A DNA stretch of 20,149 bases from Avisuccinivibrio_A sp964399665 (GTDB taxonomy: Bacteria; Pseudomonadota; Gammaproteobacteria; Enterobacterales; Succinivibrionaceae). The notes beneath the pieces were generated by a model, which made no database searches, had not been told where the DNA came from, and saw nothing but the letters and a program-made list of their open reading frames with translations. The DNA is taken from positions 1 to 20,149 of the forward strand of contig CAYNSI010000014.1 of NCBI GenBank assembly GCA_964399665.1, read 5' to 3'. This document shows, one piece after another, positions 6,998 to 16,400 of the stretch (position 1 is the first letter of the stretch; the number at the start of each line of letters is the position of its first letter). A program made the translations under genes and the position numbers.

Positions 6998-7933
6998 GTG
7001 AGCGAAAAGCTTCAGAAAGTACTGGCACGCATGGGTTTGGGTTCGCGTCGTGAATTAGATGCCATGATAGCCCAGGGGCGTGTTGAGGTAAACGGGCGGA
7101 CAGCGGGGGTAGGAGATCGGGTAACCGAGGATGTCCTGGTAAAAATTGATGGAAAAACAGTGCTTACTCCGTCCAACAAAAAACCGCCCTGCAGGGTATT
7201 AATGTACTATAAGCCTGAAGGTGAGCTGACCACCATTAAAGATCCCCAGGGACGTCCCACCGTTTATGACCGCCTGCCAAAGCCTGACATTGGACGCTGG
7301 ATTTATATAGGCCGCCTTGACATTAATACGACAGGACTTTTGCTTTTTACCACCGATGGTGAGCTTGCCAATGCCCTGATGCATCCTAAAACTGGCATAG
7401 AAAGGGTTTATGCGGTGCGGATCTTCGGGGCCGTAACTGAAAAAGATTTAAGGACTCTTGAAACAGGACTTGATCTTGAGGACGGCAGGGCAAAATTTGA
7501 TAAGGTGACCTTTATTGGGGGCGAAGGCAGAAATCAGTGGTATCAGGTTTCTTTAAGGGAAGGGCGCAACCGTGAAGTAAGACGCCTGTGGGAGGCATTA
7601 GGGGTCAGGGTATCACGCCTTATGCGCATAAGATACGGTGATATTGAGCTGGATCCTAATCTTAAGATCGGCTCTTGGCGTGAGCTTTCCCTATCTGAGA
7701 TAAATAAATTAAGAAAACTTGCAGGACTTGAGACTCTTAAGGGCAGTAAAACAACAGAAGTCTCCCCAAAAGGTATTGCAAAGGAAGATAACCCAGGGCA
7801 CAAGAAAAGCTTTGGCAAAAAAAGCGAAAATCGTCCCAAAAGCAGGATGTCTCCTCGCCCAAAAAGCGTCAAAGCTGCAGCAGGTTATACCAAAAACAAA
7901 AACTTCCCTAACTTTGGGAAAAAGAGAACTTAA
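6998..7933 (+). CDS. rluB: 23S rRNA pseudouridine synthase RluB
   Basis: RluB isomerises U2605 of 23S rRNA to pseudouridine. An N-terminal S4 RNA-binding domain (SEKLQKVLARMGLGSRRELD, then GRVEVNG) precedes the RsuA-type catalytic domain. The catalytic aspartate is D108 in GRLDINTTGLLLFTTDG (E. coli D110), and EGRNREVRRLWEALG is the family signature downstream. I chose the GTG at 6998 because it gives MSEKLQKVLAR, matching E. coli RluB exactly at the start, with AAAGG 6 nt upstream. A TTG at 6971 would add nine atypical residues. The last 60 or so residues are a disordered, Lys/Arg/Pro-rich tail like that of other RluB proteins. RluE/RluF are alternatives but lack this N-terminal and tail combination. 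Confidence 0.93.
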   Translation: MSEKLQKVLARMGLGSRRELDAMIAQGRVEVNGRTAGVGDRVTEDVLVKIDGKTVLTPSNKKPPCRVLMYYKPEGELTTIKDPQGRPTVYDRLPKPDIGRWIYIGRLDINTTGLLLFTTDGELANALMHPKTGIERVYAVRIFGAVTEKDLRTLETGLDLEDGRAKFDKVTFIGGEGRNQWYQVSLREGRNREVRRLWEALGVRVSRLMRIRYGDIELDPNLKIGSWRELSLSEINKLRKLAGLETLKGSKTTEVSPKGIAKEDNPGHKKSFGKKSENRPKSRMSPRPKSVKAAAGYTKNKNFPNFGKKRT

Positions 7934-8302
7934 CGTCCTTAACGGTCCTTTTCACGCCATTCTACAAGTAATAAAAATCAGTACATCAACTTCGTAGAAT
8001 GGAGGCTTCAACTTAGGAAAATCGCCCCTCACCTTTGGCCATTTTCCCACAATGAATTTTGGCAGAATAAAGAACCAAAGAAGTGACAGGGTCACGGAGC
8101 AAAGCAGGAGATCAGGGGAAGATCCCAGTTACATAGCCACCCATCAAAATCGTCACACTTTGGCTGAGCACTCTCATTCCCCAACACGAAGGATCTTTGG
8201 GACAAGGTGTAAAAGAGTGTAGAATTTTACAAAATGACCAAATCATATTTTACAAAATAGCAACTATGTATTTTACATTTTGACGCATTTATACTTTACA
8301 AA
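7934..8302. other. 369-bp gene-free spacer with hairpins and repeat remnants
   Basis: No convincing gene is present. An inverted repeat CCATTCTAC (7957-7965)/GTAGAATGG (7994-8002) encloses 28 bases and lacks a T-run, so it is not an obvious terminator. GTGAC-AGG-GTCAC (8083-8095) is a second small dyad. A stretch in the rluB frame (7943-8086, 47 codons, no start codon) has protein-like composition but I do not recognise it. A dispersed-repeat copy (8151-8172) and the first 23-bp array (from 8225) occupy the right part. Confidence 0.5.
8151..8178 (+). repeat. dispersed repeat, copy A (core TGGCTGAGCACT)
   Basis: This copy contains TGGCTGAGCACT (8161-8172) and matches copy B (9688-9714) on both sides of that core, including an upstream ATCAAAA and a downstream CATT. 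It has the same orientation as B. It may be a decayed end of an IS21-type element. Confidence 0.5.
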
Positions 8303-8316
8303 ATGGTAAAATGGTG
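8225..8316 (+). repeat. 23-bp-period array upstream of the AAA ATPase gene
   Basis: Four direct units begin at 8225, 8248, 8271 and 8294, exactly 23 bp apart. Each opens with TTTTACA or CTTTACA, usually continuing AAAATG. Positions after the first 12 bases are less conserved. The fourth unit contains the first possible ATG of the ATPase gene (8303). The array could be a transposase-binding array or an autoregulatory operator array. Confidence 0.7.
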
Positions 8317-8329
8317 CTGTAATTTAATC

Positions 8330-9547
8330 ATGGTAAAGCAAAGATGGATTGAAGATAAAATTAAAGCGTCACTTGCATCCAGACGGGTTACAGTTCTTGT
8401 CGGGGCAAGGCAATGCGGCAAAACAACTTTGGCAATTGAGCTTGCCAAACCTTATGACTTTGAATATGTCACCCTTGATGATGAAGAAGATGCCGCAAAA
8501 TCTGATCCTAATGGGTTTATTAGGCATAACAAGCAAACCATGATTATTGATGAAATTCAAAGGGTGCCTAAACTCATTACTGCGATTAAAAAAGCTGTGG
8601 ATACAGATACCAGGTTCGGACAGTACATAATCACAGGTTCTGCGGATATTCAAAGTTTACCGTCGGTTAAAGAATCATTGGCAGGCAGAGCAAAGAAAAT
8701 TCGCTTAAGGCCTTTTACTTATGGTGAATTTTTAGACTTAAAACCTAAATTTTTTGACCGTTTAAAAACAAAGGATTTTATTAATAATAACGGCTATGAT
8801 AAACGTAAAATTATTCACATGGCTTTTAAGGGGGGATTTCCAGAACCTTTATTACAACAAGATGAAAAAAACATCAAAGAGTGGTATGAAGATTATACAG
8901 ATTTAATCCTAGATCATGATTTAAAATACATTGCGAATATAAAACGACAAACCAAGTTAAGAATGCTGTTTAATATTATTAATGCATACTCCTCTAAATT
9001 TATAACCAAATCGGATTTATCAAGAGAGTTGGCAATATCAAGACCTACCCTTGATGAATATTTAAGCCTGTTAGAAAAAGTTTATCTATTAGACTCTGTA
9101 CCGGCGTGGAATAGCCGTGATTATGAAACAGCTTTTGATAGAAATAAATATTTTATGTGTGATACTGGTCTTATGTGTTCGATTTTAAATTGGAATGAAA
9201 AAGAAGTTTATAAAGATAGTGATAAATCCGGAAAACTTACAGAAACTTTTGTATATAATCAGTTAATTCCACAGGTTGAGCTGGAGCGAAATGTGGTGTT
9301 GTCTCATTACAGAGATAACAGAAAACGTGAGATTGATTTTATTATCGAAACAGATGATGCCATTTATGGGATAGAAGTTAAATCAGGTACCAATATCAGC
9401 TTGGATTCTTTTAAACATTTAGAGTGGTTTAGCGATAATTGTGCCAAAGACAAAACTTTTACAGGGATAATTTTATATACCGGTGAACGTACCATGAAAT
9501 GGAAAAACGGTATGTATACAGTACCAGTAAATAACTTATGGGAATAA
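8330..9547 (+). CDS. AAA ATPase with C-terminal DUF4143, function unknown
   Basis: This 405-residue protein belongs to the AAA_14/DUF4143 ATPase group, which is widespread, often mobile and of unknown function. Walker A is GARQCGKT at 25-32 and Walker B is MIIDE at 71-75. A sensor-like IITGS and GRAKKIRLRPFTYGEF follow. The middle contains a winged-helix-like segment (LSRELAISRPTLDEYLSLLE). The C-terminus carries REID (D336) and GIEVKSG (E349, K351), the pattern of a PD-(D/E)XK nuclease fold. I prefer the ATG at 8330 (MVKQRWIEDKI, typical of the group). An in-frame ATG at 8303 would add nine residues, and neither has a clear Shine-Dalgarno. The gene is visibly more AT-rich than its neighbours, stands alone, and is flanked by repeat arrays, suggesting acquisition by transfer. 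Confidence 0.85.
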   Translation: MVKQRWIEDKIKASLASRRVTVLVGARQCGKTTLAIELAKPYDFEYVTLDDEEDAAKSDPNGFIRHNKQTMIIDEIQRVPKLITAIKKAVDTDTRFGQYIITGSADIQSLPSVKESLAGRAKKIRLRPFTYGEFLDLKPKFFDRLKTKDFINNNGYDKRKIIHMAFKGGFPEPLLQQDEKNIKEWYEDYTDLILDHDLKYIANIKRQTKLRMLFNIINAYSSKFITKSDLSRELAISRPTLDEYLSLLEKVYLLDSVPAWNSRDYETAFDRNKYFMCDTGLMCSILNWNEKEVYKDSDKSGKLTETFVYNQLIPQVELERNVVLSHYRDNRKREIDFIIETDDAIYGIEVKSGTNISLDSFKHLEWFSDNCAKDKTFTGIILYTGERTMKWKNGMYTVPVNNLWE

Positions 9548-9575
9548 ATTATCCTGCCTGGATCGCACTCTAATC

Positions 9576-9714
9576 TTTTACAACTTTTCCGGTAAAACTT
9601 TTACAATTCCACTAAGTCTTTGACAATTTTTCCATTAACACCTTTACAGTTTTTCCACTAATTCTTTAACACGTCACCAATCAAAAATGTGACCGTATGG
9701 CTGAGCACTAACAT
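9576..9714 (+). repeat. 23-bp-period array downstream of the AAA ATPase gene, ending in dispersed repeat copy B
   Basis: Units begin at 9576, 9599, 9619, 9642, 9665 and 9688. All steps are 23 bp except one of 20, caused by a 3-bp deletion. The first five open TTTTACA, TTTTACA, TTTGACA, CTTTACA and TTTAACA; several continue with a T-run and CCACTAA. The sixth, in register, is copy B of the dispersed repeat (TGGCTGAGCACTAACA, 9699-9714), which ends 4 bp from the stop codon of the next gene. Orientation is the same as the upstream array. Confidence 0.68.
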
Positions 9715-9718
9715 TTGT

Positions 9719-11719
9719 TCATTGGGATATGCGTATACACGATCTTGAAAGATATCCTTTCTGATATAAAAGCGGTCCTAAATTCTCCAAGGCTGCGGTG
9801 CGTTCTGCGGCTTTTTCAGGTATTTCCTTTTTAATCAGTTCCCTTCCTTCAACGATGAAAAAGTCCGGATCTTTGCGCGGTGTCAACACAGTCAGCCCAT
9901 TTTCATCAAGATAGCCAAAGTTATCGTTAAATTGCATCAATGCTCTTTGCTTTGCATCAATTTGCAAAAGATTTTGTCCTACATAAGGCACTGTTCCTGA
10001 AAATCCTGCTAAAGAAAGTAAGGTGGGCGGCATATCAATTTGTGAAACCAGTCTTTTATCTTGATAGGGTTCAAGATTTGGCGCAATAATAAGAGCCGGG
10101 ATCTTAAATTGACTAAGAGGAAACAGCCCGGTACCACGCACTCTGCTTTCATGATCTGCAATGATTAAAAATACCGTATTTGAGGCATATGGTGAGGCAA
10201 GAGCCTGATCCATAAAACGTCCTAAAGCGTAATCTGCATATTTGACCGCAAGTAAGCGCGCATTCTCTTCACCATAATCTCTATCAAGACTTACCTTTCC
10301 CTCGGGGATCTCAAAAGGATCATGAAAGGAGCTTGTAAACACCAGGGAGAAAAAAGTTTCTCCCTTTTCATGATGGTTCATAAATTGCTCGTGTGCGCGA
10401 TTGAAGAGATCTTCATCGCTAACTCCCCAGGAAGCTACGAACATAGGATTGTCATAATCTTTCTGTTCGATGACTTGCATACAGCCATTGTTAAGGAAGT
10501 ATGAGCGCATATTGTCAAAATGACTTTCGCCGCCATAAATAAATGAAGTTTGGTAGCCTGCAGAGCGCAAGACTTCAGGGATTGCAGCATATGGTTCGCC
10601 ATGCGGCAGCAATTTTACTATGCTCTCTAAAGGACTGGGCGGAAAGCCGGCACTTACAGCTTCAATGCCGCGAATGGAGCGATGTCCTGCAGCATACATA
10701 TTTTCAAACCACCAGCCTAAGTCTTTTAAGCGTTCAAGCTCAGGAGTTAAAGGCTGTCCTCCCAAACTTGCTACAAAACCTCCTCCCATTGACTCCTCGA
10801 GAATAATGACAATGTTGCGAGGCTCTGTTACCCCATTTGCCGGGATTATGCGCTGTACTAAGGGGCATCCGTTCCCCCCCTCTTCTTCCCAAAAGGCTGC
10901 AGAGAGTTTTTTAGCTTCTGCAATAACTTTATCTTCAGCGACGATATCGTAGATCATGTCGCGATTAAGTTCTGTGTCATTAAGGTGTACTAAAGCATAG
11001 ACGGCGCTGTAGCTTGAGTTGACAGGGAGGGTATTTACCAGCGGAATCTCGCAAAAGTACGCCATTGCAGGATTAAGAGGGCGGTGACCGAAAGTTGATC
11101 TGATCCCCATAGGAACAATTGACAATATCAGCAAAAGCTCTACTAAAAGTCTGCGCCTTGAAGGAAACAGGATCTTTTTGTGCTGTAACTTGTCAAGGCA
11201 GGCAAAGCGCTTTTCTATGATATTGAAGATATATCTTTGGAAGAAGTATGCTGCCGTAAAGACGGTTATGGTAATAAAAAGAGAGATAAAAAGCTCAAGT
11301 TTGTGACCACTTAACAAAGTCTTGATAACTTCTTTAGGATAGATAAGATATTTTACGTAAATCTGATTTGGTCTTATCCCAAACTCATTTATAAAACCTG
11401 GTGTGGCAACTTCATTCATGGTAAGGAAAGCCATTATGAAAGCAAGGTATAGACACAAGATCTTAAGCAGCAGGCGGGGTACAAAATTAAAAAAAGAGCA
11501 GATTGTGGTGATTAGACAAGGCAGCGCAAAAAGAGCACATACAGCTGCTGCGTCATAACGAAGGCCCATTAGCAGAATATAAAGTACGGAATCTTCAGGG
11601 AGCAGCTCCTGATGCCAGATCATAAGACCAATTCTGGATAAAGACAGGATTGCAAAAGCAAAGAGTATAAGCGGCAGGTAGGCAAGGATTGAAAAGCGCT
11701 GTTGATAACAAGAGAACAT
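9719..11719 (-). CDS. LTA synthase/YejM-like membrane sulfatase-fold transferase
   Basis: The 666-residue product has about five N-terminal membrane segments (roughly 10-34, 56-78, 81-102, 141-160, 190-207). An extracytoplasmic alkaline-phosphatase/sulfatase-fold domain follows from about residue 300. Such proteins move phosphoglycerol or phosphoethanolamine groups onto envelope polymers or lipids; the substrate here is unknown. Metal-site landmarks are NIVIILEES (E308/E309), SSFHDPF (H466) and IIADHES (D522, H523). The nucleophile motif reads AGHRSIRGIEAV, with S348 where LtaS-type enzymes usually have Thr. AGGA lies about 7 nt before the ATG. The gene has its own promoter and follows the gltD terminator, so it appears monocistronic. 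Confidence 0.85.
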   Translation of the reverse strand: MFSCYQQRFSILAYLPLILFAFAILSLSRIGLMIWHQELLPEDSVLYILLMGLRYDAAAVCALFALPCLITTICSFFNFVPRLLLKILCLYLAFIMAFLTMNEVATPGFINEFGIRPNQIYVKYLIYPKEVIKTLLSGHKLELFISLFITITVFTAAYFFQRYIFNIIEKRFACLDKLQHKKILFPSRRRLLVELLLILSIVPMGIRSTFGHRPLNPAMAYFCEIPLVNTLPVNSSYSAVYALVHLNDTELNRDMIYDIVAEDKVIAEAKKLSAAFWEEEGGNGCPLVQRIIPANGVTEPRNIVIILEESMGGGFVASLGGQPLTPELERLKDLGWWFENMYAAGHRSIRGIEAVSAGFPPSPLESIVKLLPHGEPYAAIPEVLRSAGYQTSFIYGGESHFDNMRSYFLNNGCMQVIEQKDYDNPMFVASWGVSDEDLFNRAHEQFMNHHEKGETFFSLVFTSSFHDPFEIPEGKVSLDRDYGEENARLLAVKYADYALGRFMDQALASPYASNTVFLIIADHESRVRGTGLFPLSQFKIPALIIAPNLEPYQDKRLVSQIDMPPTLLSLAGFSGTVPYVGQNLLQIDAKQRALMQFNDNFGYLDENGLTVLTPRKDPDFFIVEGRELIKKEIPEKAAERTAALENLGPLLYQKGYLSRSCIRISQ

Positions 11720-11759
11720 AAAAAATTCCTATAAGAACCAAGCTCTTTTAGAGTCTTAG

Positions 11760-11788
11760 ATCATAGGGATAACAAAAGGCAGAGGCAA
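11760..11788 (-). promoter_or_regulatory. sigma70-type promoter for the LtaS-like gene
   Basis: On the minus strand TTGCCT (11788-11783) and TATGAT (11765-11760) are separated by 17 bp. Transcription would start near 11753, giving a leader of about 33 nt with AGGA near the ATG at 11719. Confidence 0.5.
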
Positions 11789-11810
11789 GATGTTTCTTTA
11801 AGGTCGCAAG

Positions 11811-11854
11811 CGCTGAGCCGGACTGTTGCTAGTGCTCAGGCTGCGTTAGTGCTC
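11811..11854 (-). repeat. dispersed repeat, copy C (inverted relative to A, B and D)
   Basis: On the + strand 11822-11841 matches the reverse complement of 19866-19885 (copy D) at 18 of 20 bases, sharing ACTGTTG and TAGTGCTCAG. The similarity continues left as AGCC-N2-ACTG. A further GTTAGTGCTC lies at 11844-11853. The copy sits between the gltD terminator and the promoter of the LtaS-like gene. Confidence 0.6.
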
Positions 11855-11916
11855 GCCGTACTCCCTCTTTTGCTGAATAAGCGCTGTCAGCAGTACTTTG
11901 ACTTGATCTTCAAACG

Positions 11917-11944
11917 AAAAAAAGAGGGCACAGCACGTACCCTC
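11917..11944 (-). terminator. rho-independent terminator after gltD
   Basis: On the minus strand GAGGGTAC (11944-11937), loop GTGCT and GTGCCCTC (11931-11924) form an 8-bp stem with one G-U pair. Seven T follow (11923-11917). It lies 40 bp past the gltD stop and should end the glnA-gltB-gltD transcript. Confidence 0.88.
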
Positions 11945-11983
11945 ATTTATTACCGCTCCTGCGGTATTGACACATGTTATCTG

Positions 11984-13447
11984 TTATGAAGCTGAAGATG
12001 TGATGGTTTTTAGGTACCTATCAACGCTTAAAGCACACTCCACACCTTCTGCAAAGGCGTGAACCACTAACGACTGCCCCTTGCGGCCATCTCCTGCTGC
12101 AAAAACCTTAGGGACTGAAGTTTGATAGGCATGATCTCCTTTTGTTTCAGCTAAGATATTGCCCCTTTTGTCAGTTTTAAGATTAAATGCTTTGACAAGC
12201 GTACTTGAAGGATGGGCATAACCCATAGCAATTAGGACAATGTCAGCTGCTATTGTGTCTTCCGTACCATCAATAGGAGTTATTTTGCGTCCAGGGCCCC
12301 ATTTGACCTTAACAGTTGAGATGGCTTCCACATGATCTTGTCCCAAAAAGGCGGTAGTATTGGTTGAAAATAGTCTGTCACAGCCCTCTTCCTGGGAAGT
12401 TGAAGTACGTTTTATAGGCTGCCAGTAGGGCCAGGTGTCAAGATGGGACAGGGATTCTGGCAGCTCATCGTGGTAGTCCACTTGAACAGCCTGTAAAGCT
12501 CCTTTGCGAATTGCAGTGCCGATACAATCTGAGGCTGTTTCACCGCCCCCTATTACTACGACTTTTTTCCCTGTAACATCAATAGGATTTAAATCTTCTC
12601 CGGCATTTTCACGATTTTGAGCAATAAGAAAATCCAAAGCAAAATATATTCCTTTAAGATCGCGCCCTGGAAGAGGAAGATCTCTTGGAGTTTCAGATCC
12701 GGGGCATAGTACTACGGCGTCGAACTCACTAATAAGCTCTTTTGCTGAAACTACATGAACAGCATTTGAGTACACGCCATTATCCTGCTCTTTAACACCT
12801 ACAGCAGTTGAGGTGATAAAGCGAACTCCTTCGGCATTTAGTTTGGCAATACGACGGTCAATAATGGTCTTTGAGAGTTTAAAATCGGGGATCCCATAGC
12901 GCAGCAATCCTCCTATTCTGTCGTTTTTCTCGTAGACTGTTACCTGATGTCCCAAATGCACAAGTTTTTGGGCACAGGCTAAGGCTGCAGGACCAGATCC
13001 TACAATGGCAGCTTTTTTGTGGGATTGGTAGGAAGGAATCTGGGCCTTTAAATGACCGTTATTGATAGCAAAATCTGCAAGCTTGCGCTCAATTGACTTG
13101 ATCCCCACGGCTTTACCGTACAGCGATGCGGTACAGGCCTCTTCACAGGGAGCCGGGCAGATCCTTCCTGTGATCTCAGGCATTGGTGAAGTCAAAGCTA
13201 AGATTTCATAGGCATCTTCAAATCTACCCTCGCAGGCTGCCTGATTAAACTCAGGCATGATATTGTGCAAAGGGCAGATACGGGAGCAAAAGGGGATCCC
13301 GCAGTCCATACACCGTCCTGCCTGGATTTTGGCATTCTCATCGCTTAAAGTATCGATAAACTCATGATGATGCTTGATACGATCTGCAACACTCTCATGA
13401 GTGCTGTCAATACGCTCATACTCTAAAAAACCACGATCAAAACCCAT
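11984..13447 (-). CDS. gltD: glutamate synthase (NADPH) small subunit GltD
   Basis: GltD takes electrons from NADPH through FAD and passes them to GltB for reductive glutamate synthesis. The N-terminal cysteine clusters are C46, C49, C54, C58 and C97, C101, C105, which bind two 4Fe-4S centres. The FAD loop is VGSGPAALA around G150 and G152; Ala replaces the usual third Gly (GPAGLA). The NADPH loop is VVVIGGGETASDCIG. At 487 residues it is slightly longer than E. coli GltD (472). It begins 4 bp after the gltB stop, with GGAG inside the gltB end, so it is the last gene of the glnA-gltB-gltD run and probably translationally coupled. Confidence 0.97.
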   Translation of the reverse strand: MGFDRGFLEYERIDSTHESVADRIKHHHEFIDTLSDENAKIQAGRCMDCGIPFCSRICPLHNIMPEFNQAACEGRFEDAYEILALTSPMPEITGRICPAPCEEACTASLYGKAVGIKSIERKLADFAINNGHLKAQIPSYQSHKKAAIVGSGPAALACAQKLVHLGHQVTVYEKNDRIGGLLRYGIPDFKLSKTIIDRRIAKLNAEGVRFITSTAVGVKEQDNGVYSNAVHVVSAKELISEFDAVVLCPGSETPRDLPLPGRDLKGIYFALDFLIAQNRENAGEDLNPIDVTGKKVVVIGGGETASDCIGTAIRKGALQAVQVDYHDELPESLSHLDTWPYWQPIKRTSTSQEEGCDRLFSTNTTAFLGQDHVEAISTVKVKWGPGRKITPIDGTEDTIAADIVLIAMGYAHPSSTLVKAFNLKTDKRGNILAETKGDHAYQTSVPKVFAAGDGRKGQSLVVHAFAEGVECALSVDRYLKTITSSAS

Positions 13448-13451
13448 GCTA

Positions 13452-16400
13452 TTACTCCGCAGCAGTTAATCTTAACAAGGCGTCCTTATAACCTTTTGGC
13501 ATTACCTTGACAAAAGAACTTAAATTTTTTTCAAAATCCCCAAGAAGTTCTTGTGCAACAGCGCTGTGAGTGCGCTCATAATGTTCCAAAAGGAGCTCTT
13601 TTAGCAATTCATGATCTTTTTTCCCATTGTGGCAGGGAGAATTTGCTGCCTCAAAAGTTCCAAAGTAGGCTATTTCGTAATTTGCCCTGTCATTGACAGT
13701 TAGGTGATCCAAGATCACTTTTTTAGGATCATAAAGATAGGCTATGCCGCCTGACATGCCGGCTGCAAAGTTGCGGCCGATAGCGCCTAAAACTAAGACC
13801 GTGCCTCCTGTCATGTATTCGCAAAGATGATCTCCTGCACCCTCACATACGGCATTGGCTCCTGAATTGCGGACCGCAAAACGCTCCCCGACAACTCCAC
13901 TGAAGAAAGCTTTACCAGAGGTTGCCCCGTATAGACAAGTATTGCCGGCAATGATGTTTTCAGAGGCATTACCCTTAAAGCGGCTGTCTTTACAGATACT
14001 AATAATGCCGCCAGAAAGCCCCTTGCCGACATAGTCGTTCGCTTCCCCTTCCAAGCTTATGGTGATACCTTTTGTCAGGAAAGCTCCTAAACTTTGTCCT
14101 GCAGTACCGTGAAGCTTTAAGGTAATATCATCGTCCTTTAATAAGCTGTGTTCACGAACTATAACCCCTGATAAGTAAGTGCCTACGGCCCTGTCAGTGT
14201 TTTTAACCGGGATTTCAAGGTTAAGTTTGGTACCATGTTTAATACTGTCTTTAATCTTATTTTGCAGACTATAATCAATGCTCTTGTCAATCTCGTGGAT
14301 TTGCGTGATTGACTGGTAGGGAGTGTCATTACTAGCTGCTTTAAATAAGATCTTCTCAAAGTTAAGCTCTCTTGCTTTCTTAAAATTATCAAGATCTGCT
14401 TTTTCCAAAAGCTCAGGCCGCCCTATTAGGTCATTGAAGTGTCTAATGCCGAGTGAGGCCATGATCTCTCTTACTTCTTCTGCCACAAACTTAAAATAGT
14501 TGATGACATGTTCAGGCCTTCCGACAAAACGATTTCTAAGTTCAGGATCTTGGGTAGCAATTCCGGCAGGGCAGGTATTTTTATGACACTTTCTCATAAT
14601 CATGCAGCCGAGGGATACCAAAGGAGCAGTGCCAAAACCAAACTCGTCGGCACCTAAGATGGCACCTATTACTACATCACGACCGGTTTTAATCTGACCG
14701 TCTACCTGCAGCCGTACTCTTGATCTTAGCTTATTGATAGTAAGAGTTTGCTGCACATCAGCAAGGCCTACTTCCCAGGCCCCGCCGGTATTTTTAACTG
14801 AGCTTACGGGAGCTGCTCCCGTGCCGCCGTCATGGCCTGAAATTACAATATGATCTGCCTTACACTTGGCAACACCTGCTGCTACTGTGCCAATCCCGTT
14901 TTGGGACACTAATTTTACTGACACTACAGAATGAGGACTTACTGACTTGAGGTCATAAATTAGCTGTGCTAAATCCTCAATGGAGTAAATGTCATGATGA
15001 GGCGGAGGTGATACCAGGGTTATCCCGGGCAGGCAATGCCTAAGATATGCAATATATGAAGATACCTTAGTTCCCGGCAGCTGTCCTCCTTCACCGGGCT
15101 TTGCCCCCTGCGCCATTTTAATCTGAATCACATCTGCAGAATCAAGATATTCTGCAGTGACCCCAAAACGACCTGAGGCTACCTGCTTAATACGGGAGCG
15201 AAGACTGTCACCCTTTTTTAAAGGAATTGGAATTTGTGCATTTTCTTTTAAGACATCCTGCAGCGTACAGTCCTTGGAGATCGGGTTAAAACGCCTGGGA
15301 TCTTCACCGCCTTCACCGGAATTTGACATTCCTCCAATCCTATTCATGGCAAGAGCCAAAGTAGCATGTGCTTCAGTTGAAATTGACCCCATAGACATGG
15401 CAGCAGTAGAAAAACGCTTCATGATCTCTTCTGCACTTTCTACTTCGCTGATAGGTATTGCTGTACGATCTCCTTTGAATTTAAGCAGGCCCCGCAGCGT
15501 CATAAGACGGCTGACGTTATCATTGATAATGTCCGCATAGGCTTTGTATTCTTGATAATTATCTTCACGTACTGCATGTTGGAGGTGATAGATGGCCTCA
15601 GTGGTCCACATATGATCTTCACCATCAACACGATCAATAATATCTCCTCCTGAGGTTAAGGCAGTATCCTGATACTTTAAGGAAGTGATGGCATCCTCAT
15701 GCATCTTAACTGCCTCAAAGGCAACTTCAAAAAGACCGATCCCTCCTATGTTAGTTGGAGTGTTAGTAAAATACTCCTCCACGAATTTATCAGAAAGCCC
15801 TTGTGCTTCAAATATTTGAGCTCCGGTATAGGACATATAGGTAGAAATACCCATCTTGGCCATGATCTTGTTTAAGCCTTTATCAATGGCTTTGATGTAA
15901 TTATGCTCTAACTCATCAGCTTTATCAGGGGCTTTGGCCATGTTGCGAACTGCAGCTATAGCAACGTAAGGATGGATAGCTTCGGCACCATAACCTCCTA
16001 ACAGTGCAAAATGGTGCACAGTTCTTGCAGAGCCTGTTTCAACGACAAGGCCTGTTGAGGTACGAAGCCCATTTCTTACTAAGCATTGATGAATTGCAGA
16101 TACGGCCAAAAGAGCAGGGATGGCAACTCTATCCTTACTGACACTCTTATCAGTGATAATAAGGATGTTTACTCCGGCTCTAATAGCGTCAACAGCTGCT
16201 GCCATCAGGGAGGCCAGCCTTGCTTCAATACCGTCTTTTCCCCAAGAGAGAGGATAGGTGATATCAAGCTCACGGGACTTAAATTTATGTAATGTTAGAT
16301 GTTCAATGGCCCTTATTTTTTCCATATTCTCCGAGGTGAGTATCGGCTGGAGCACCCCGAGGCGTACCGGCGGGTTGGAGGCAAGAATATCCAAAAGATT

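Noticed and set aside
7943..8086. A 47-codon open stretch in the rluB frame after two stop codons, with protein-like composition
   Set aside because: It has no start codon or Shine-Dalgarno, and I recognise no family. It may be a gene remnant but cannot be shown from sequence alone.
8225..8316. The repeat array as a CRISPR
   Set aside because: The units are tandem with a 23-bp period and no regular repeat-spacer structure; units are degenerate and cas genes are absent.
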